64,000 nt of DNA, from assembly GCF_964275005.1 (NCBI RefSeq), contig NC_092702.1:2345001-2409000 (forward strand), in the 5' to 3' direction. This document shows, one piece after another, positions 58,430-64,000 of the stretch. The position numbers and the translations under genes were made by a program. How positions within the stretch are numbered: the first letter of the stretch is position 1; each line of letters begins with the position of its first letter. This stretch comes from Diadema setosum (Eukaryota; Echinodermata; Echinoidea; Diadematoida; Diadematidae). The notes beneath the pieces were generated by a model. That model was not told where the DNA came from. It worked only from the letters and a program-made list of their open reading frames with translations, and did not search any database.

Positions 58430-58501
58430 CCTACGGGGGTAAAAGTGAATCAAAGAAAGAATCACCTAAAAAATATCCTTTGCACATTTTCCTCTCCCAT
58501 A

Positions 58502-58542
<41 letters not shown>

Positions 58543-58611
58543 TTCTCTGCATCATTCTTTCCCATGCTTTTCTTCTACTAAATTGTTTAAGTTTACAAAT
58601 TATTTTCACAG

Positions 58612-60355
58612 GGACCTAGAGACGATGTGGGCACTGTCCACCGTGCAAGGCTGAACTGTTTTCTAACCAACGCAGCCAGCCACCAAGCGGTGAAAACCCT
58701 GTGCCAAGAGCAGATGTCAATTCAATCACGAGGAAACTCTTCCAAACATTATTAGGTGTAACCATTGTCAGCCCAACATGGTACCAATCAGACGTCGCCA
58801 CGATGCTATTCAACACTTCGTTGGGGCCATCAACCACGGCGATATCTATGTCAACCAAAATGTCCCAGGTCGCATGGCAGATCGCATCACGAGGTGGGCC
58901 TGTGACAACGATCTCCTCAGTGCTGAGCAGAAGAGCGCCCGTCCATGTGAGGGGTGCTATGAACACACCTTTCTCCTTTCGTCAGCTCTGAAGGACTGTA
59001 GGACAAATCAGAAGCAGGCATCCATCGCATGGCTGGATTCGAGAAATGCTTTCGGTAACATCTCACACCAGGCAATGTACATCGTCATTGAAACTCTCGG
59101 TGTCCCCAACGACGTTTTTCTCCTCCTGAAGGATGTCTATACGGAAGCTACGACAACGTTCTCAACGTCAAGTGGGGAAACTGAAGCTGTACAGATCCAG
59201 ACAGGTTTAAAACAGGGCTGTCCCAAATCGGCGATGCTCTTCAACCTCACATAGAACTCATCAGAGGCAGAAGATAGACGTCATATAAAGACCTTCGTCC
59301 TGCCAGGTCTCAACTTTGTGATGAGGGCAGCCGACTACCTGAAGTCAGATCTTCGCAAACTACGTTCCTGCATCACGAAGAACATAAGGTCTGCAAGCTT
59401 CCGACACGTGCAGCCAACTCGTACATCTTTGCAACAAGAGAAGTTGATGGGCTGGCATTCATCGACCCCAACGTTGATGCAGACATTCTGGTCCTTACAC
59501 AGGTTGTCCGTGTGCTGTCATCTGAAGACACAACGGTCCGTTCAGTTGCAACGAAACAGCTCACATCTGTTGTTCACCGAACGATACATGCAGCACCCAC
59601 TGATAAAAGACATCGACAAGTATCTGTCCGGCAGCAGCGAGGGACCACTGGCTAACTCCGACACTTCTGGTCAAGCATCATCCCTCTGGTCCAGAGGTAG
59701 AGCTGCTGTGCGGAGACTGTAAGTGAGGATACGTGGTGCAACCAGCAGCTCAGTCGTTGTCGAGTATCGACTACCAGAAAGTGGAAGAACGACAGAAGTT
59801 GTGTCAAAAGGTGTAACAACAGCGTTGAGGCAGTTGCAAAGGATCAGATCTGCCCAAAGACTCAAATCTCTCCCTGACCAAGGAAAGGTGGCAAGGTCTT
59901 TGTCCAACGATCATTTTTGCTAACGGCTCTTCGTGGCACGCCTCCGAGAGGTTCATGAGGTTCTGCGACTGGAACTTTATCCACCGTGCCCGACTCAACT
60001 GCCTTACCACCAACGCAGCAGCAAAGAGATGGAAACCTGACTCAGACGCCAAATGCTGTCGATGATCTAGCCAAGAGACGCTTCTACATGTCCTCAATCA
60101 TTGCCACAAGAACATGGTACCGATCAGACGACGACATGACCTTGTCCAGGACAGACTGGTGCGAGCCATCAAACATGGTGACTTCTTCGTGAATCAGAAC
60201 GTACCAGGTGATCCGGACCCAAGATAGAGACCAGATATCACTGTCATCGAGGGACGCAAAATCACCATAGTTGATGTGTCGATCCGGGTATCCCCTTCGA
60301 CAACGGTCCGGACGTCTGCAGCATTGCAGCAAACGCAAAGGTTGAGAAGTACTCT
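58612..60355 (+). mobile_element. RLE-type LINE remnant C (Utopia/NeSL-like), rearranged
   Basis: Order along the sequence: a scrap of the C-terminal region (58640-58870); the RT domain (58870-59254) with LSAEQKSARPCEGCYEHTFL, IAWLDSRNAFGNISHQAMYI and QIQTGLKQGCPKSAMLFNL; the connector (59320-59910) with ANSYIFATREVDGLAFIDPN and VVRVLSSEDTTVRSVATKQL; and a second C-terminal region (59960-60345) with the zinc-finger piece ETLLHVLNHCHKNM and RPDITVIEGRKITIVDV. The first C-terminal scrap is homologous to the second, so a partial copy has been joined in front. Several stops and frame changes divide it. Confidence 0.8.
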
Positions 60356-60761
60356 TAGTACAAGTAATCTTTTCTGTAATAACAATTTTTAGAATTCATT
60401 TTATTCCATTATCATTTTTAGTGTACGCATTTCCATTTATATTTTGTATTTTGTTAATTTTTATATTGCTGGAGTTTTATACGGGTAGTTTGAAGTCATT
60501 GGTAATAAAATGTATATACGGGAAGAGAATTGCTATTTAAGTAATGTGGGGATACGTAAGTAGGTATGTGGGCTAATAGATTTATGTGTATATAGATTTT
60601 AATGTACACGTATGCTGTGTGTATGTACGTATCATAAGAAGTGTGTTAATGTGTAGAAATTGTAATTAAATTTTGAAAGTTTTTATGTTGTTGGATGGTT
60701 TAAAAATGAGTATTAGCAGTTTACATTAAATGGGAACGAGCCTCAGCAAATAATAACCCCC

Positions 60762-60798
<37 letters not shown>

Positions 60799-62900
60799 TG
60801 TATATAAAAATGTGTGTAATTTTGTATGGTTTGTATTTGTTATGTTTAGTACATTTTTGAATGTACTGAATATATTGAAGTTTAGTTAAGTTTAGTATGA
60901 TTTAACACCGAGGCTGATTTTGGTTATAATGTTGTTATTGTCATTGTAAATTTTGAAGAAGGGCAATAAGCCCGAAACCTTAATTAAAGGGGTGCTACCC
61001 AACATCACAGTCACGTCTCTGTGCAAGCTTTGCTGGCAATATTCAACAGTCTTTGCACCGCCTCGCCATGTTTTGGTTCAGTCCATTGCTGCCACTATAT
61101 AAATACACATGAGCTCCTATCTAAGCAAATACGCACCTAACTTCAGCACGCCTACCTCCACCCATCATCACTAAATGTTTCCCGCAATATTTATGTTTTA
61201 TATCATAATTATGAATAGATATGACGATGTATTTATGAATCGAATTTATGGCTTCTAATACAGTAGTATCAGTTATAATTTTTTATGTTAAAGTTTTCCT
61301 ATAATTTCTACTTCCAATAAGTCTTTTTATTACACTTGTGTGTAATTTTCAAATTTATTTTTATACACTGTACATGTATTATAGTTCTATACAAACGATT
61401 AAACATATCAACATCACACATAGTTATTATTATCGTGATTAATCCATTTGTTTCCCTTCCAAGATGTAGATAATTCTTTATGTTGCTATATTTTTATGCC
61501 ATATTTCGTTATACACTGTATATCAATTCTCAATGCTTACATGTCTGAACTGACATGCTTTCGAGCAAAAATCCATTATTATACCACTTTTGGCAACCAA
61601 GACCGCCATGCAGTACATGTAGTTTCCTTTTTCTTATATTTTAGCATGAAGTACTGTCCTTTCCGTATTTATTTCCTGCACCATCTTATGTGTAATGTAT
61701 TTGCATACAATGCATACACAATGTATTTTGTATTGTTGTACTTGTATCAGGAGATGGTGATATCTCCTTGCTCGTACTGTTTGTCTCTTTGTCAAATAAA
61801 TGAAAAATAATACAAGCCACTGCCTATACCGGAAGTTTGATCCTCAGAAGCTGTGCTCTAATATGACAGGAAACATGACGAAAATGTGTGTGTTCCACAA
61901 AGGTACAGTTTGTGCACACATCTCGTATATACATTATTTTGTAGTGCTATCGAAAGTGCTGGATCAGATCGGAGTTGATGCAGCTATTCTGCAGCAAATT
62001 AGGACGTTGGATGAGAGTTGCACATTTTCACATCTATTTTTTTTTTTCATTTAAGGATATACGCAAACAACAGCTTCAAGGGGATAGATAAGGGCTGTTA
62101 GAGGATGCCAAACTGCATTTACTGCAGACATGCCGGGAATAGAACTCCGTTCTAAAATATGAAAGACTGAAAACATCAGATAATTGAAATGCTCTAACCG
62201 AACAGAGAATCAGAAATATGTTTCTCGACGTATACAATGCATGCAGAACCATCACTCTGAAACCATTCATCACGAATGTGATATATCAGATATCGAACAC
62301 TAGATGTGTGCTATATGTTTAATATTAAATACAAAACCAAACAACGTACAGGAGTGTCTATAGGAGGTTTCTAAATCTTTGCTTGTAGTTGCTTGTAAAC
62401 ATTGTCATCCTTGGCATCACAACCATACTCTGGGAATTGACTCGACAAGAAACCATACCACTGAGCTACTGGTCTATTGTATGACGTTGGGGGAAGCAGA
62501 ATCTCCACTACAGTGGATACAAAAACAGTGATGAAAACCTTCCAATGGAAAGAATAGTCCATAGTGCACAAGTTGAGAATGCAGAATTTTTGTTTTATTA
62601 GATTATGAATTATTTACATTAAAATTATATGAAAATGGAATGTGCCCGCATTGTCCAGATATTTTTTGAATCAATTATTCACTGTTAGTGTGAATGTCCC
62701 AACTTTAAATTATTACAGAAAGATGTTATTAGTAGAAGTAGATTACTGATGTTTATCATATTCTGATATTTCTAGGAACTACTAACTCAAAGTATCTGCG
62801 TGCTCTCGTTCAATATGTTCAGAGGACGAGAATATTCACCTTAGGTGATTTTAACAAGAGAACTACAATCTGCACAATGCACATAGCCCAGATATTTTCT
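60356..62900. other. AT-rich non-coding DNA right of LINE remnant C
   Basis: No gene is supported. It contains a (CA)n run (60763-60796) and, at 60952-60977, TTGAAGAAGGGCAATAAGCC followed by CGAAA, a hammerhead-core-like word. The open frames at 61448-61810 and 61800-62054 are Tyr/Phe/Cys-rich without recognisable domains and look like chance. Confidence 0.4.
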
Positions 62901-63209
62901 TAACATCTGAATGGATTTACTTATTTTTATGTTAAGTTTATGGCTAATCACGCGATATATAGGCTGTCCCGTTTCATCTCGAGCATTGAGCTATAACCCC
63001 TTTCGTGAATTAGAGTGGTCCTATGCAGGTGGACAGCCAATCACGACCCTCCACCTTGCCGAGAAGCCTGCTCAAGGTAGCGAACCGGGCTGGCCAAAAA
63101 AAAAAAAATAAATAAAAAATAAAAATACAACATTGTCGATTGGGCAACTCGAACTGAGGCTTGTGAAGGGGACTGTTACTTAATGTACTTACGTGTACAC
63201 TCTAAGAAA

Positions 63210-63325
63210 AAAAGGTTCTCAAATGGTTCTCGTCGGCTCCAAAATGGTTCTCATCAGATGGTTCTCGCAAAATGGTTCCGATGAGCACCTATAAATGGTT
63301 CCCAATCGAAATGGTTCCGTTCGTC
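63210..63325 (+). repeat. AAATGGTTCTC short tandem repeats
   Basis: Seven copies of (A)AATGGTTC(T/C) with irregular 9-17 bp spacing. An A-rich run at 63098-63128 lies shortly upstream, after text that may be a SINE. Confidence 0.75.
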
Positions 63326-63639
63326 ACCATTTGCTAGTATGCGACCCAGTCCCCGAGTGTTATTTGTGGTACTCCTGCAGGTCAAACAATATCTTTAGGT
63401 CCACTTTCATTTTTCCCCTTGCTGTATATTCGAATGTCAGATGTAAAAATCACCAAAACTGTGGTATTGGTACAAAAATATTGTATGTGTTTCTACTGCT
63501 GTGATAATAAAAAGTACATATTGCTTTTATCCTAGACTAATGACTTCTCTTGGCTGCGTGCCAACTGACAGCTGCCACCATCCAATTTTAGCGCTCGATC
63601 AGATATGCGTACGTGTAAACGTACACATACTAGTACTGC

Positions 63640-63937
63640 ACTGTAGGACTACTAGTATGTAACCGCGGCGGCGCGCCGCCGCGGCTATGTAGCCCTGTGC
63701 TGCCTGCCTGCGCCTACGCCTATGCAAACCTACCAACACATAGCGGCAGAGTGCCAATGCAATACATGCAGCGGCAGACGGCTATACCGGTATAGTGTAG
63801 ACACTTACACAAACACATCACACCCATAACGAACGGCACCCGGTAACGTTAGACATTACTTTTGACAAAGTGGACTGGAAACGTGTCACTGTCAATTTCA
63901 TTTTCGCCATGGCAGTCATCACAATTTAGGAGAAGAG
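63640..63937 (+). other. Possible 5' UTR / first exon of a gene running off the right edge
   Basis: The stretch is CpG-rich relative to its left neighbour and ends in GGAGAAGAG with the strong donor GTAAGA at 63938. The only ATG close to the donor (63909) opens a six-codon frame that stops before the donor. If transcribed, the exon is therefore untranslated, with a short upstream frame. No product can be named. Confidence 0.3.
63663..63684. repeat. 22-bp perfect GC palindrome
   Basis: CCGCGGCGGCGC followed by GCCGCCGCGG minus overlap: positions 63663-63684 equal their own reverse complement. The flanks add ACTAGTA words on both sides (63629, 63651). Confidence 0.9.
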
Positions 63938-64000
63938 GTAAGATTTTTAGTTTTAATGTGGTTTTATCTCATTTTTAGATGACATTCGTTCGACGTTGGT

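Noticed and set aside
61448-61810. 120-codon Tyr/Phe/Cys-rich frame
   Set aside because: Composition follows AT-rich DNA; no domain, signal or exon structure.

Overview
The window looks like nuclear DNA of a marine invertebrate deuterostome, most likely an echinoderm (sea urchin or relative). This rests on U2 snRNA genes whose 5' half I recognise as echinoderm-like, short intron-rich genes, proteins of the farnesoic-acid-methyltransferase-domain type, a ciliary TEX36 homologue, and very dense dispersed repeats (Helentron, U2-associated LINEs, TTAA-flanked foldback elements, satellites with GGTCAAAGGTCA plus (GACG)n tails). The organism call is inference; no species can be named.

Host genes, left to right. 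(1) 892-3740 (+): the last four exons of a gene with tandem FAMeT (Methyltransf_FA) domains. (2) 9034-12130 (+): a complete four-coding-exon TEX36 homologue, 200 aa. (3) 16987-19850 (-): a complete three-exon FAHD1 acylpyruvase/oxaloacetate decarboxylase with a mitochondrial-type leader, 238 aa. (4) 38520-53403 (-): a six-exon gene for a Myb/SANT-like DNA-binding protein, 333 aa, which includes one spectrin-repeat-like exon; its first intron of about 9 kb is packed with satellites and transposons. (5) 54110-55752 (+): a second FAMeT copy that looks like a pseudogene. All splice joins given were checked by hand for GT-AG ends and reading phase.

The centre and right carry a U2 snRNA neighbourhood. 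Two full-length U2 genes (23770 and 58243) share about 200 bp of 5' flank and about 170 bp of 3' flank. A third locus keeps only the 3' quarter of U2 (30088-30127), because a Tx1/L1-type LINE with ORF1 and ORF2 (about 24797-30087) ends exactly inside the U2 sequence. Downstream of each of the three U2 loci lies a broken copy of a second, unrelated LINE with a restriction-like endonuclease C-terminus. A fragment of the U2 5' end also lies antisense at 52759-52811. This is the most striking system in the window: one snRNA locus colonised by two non-LTR retrotransposon lineages, resembling the U2-targeting groups described as Keno and Utopia.

Other mobile DNA: a Helentron (Pif1-like helicase plus apurinic-type endonuclease, 33240-36725), a Crypton-like recombinase fragment (6000-6391), pogo-like, hAT-like and piggyBac-like miniature elements, long foldback elements, and three or four satellite families that each couple about 150-bp GGTCAAAGGTCA-rich units to a GGAC/GACG array. 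Two small elements with terminal inverted repeats and clear target duplications carry telomere-like CCCTAA arrays as their cargo. The region 60350-64000 is AT-rich with no supported gene apart from a possible CpG-rich first exon at the far right edge.
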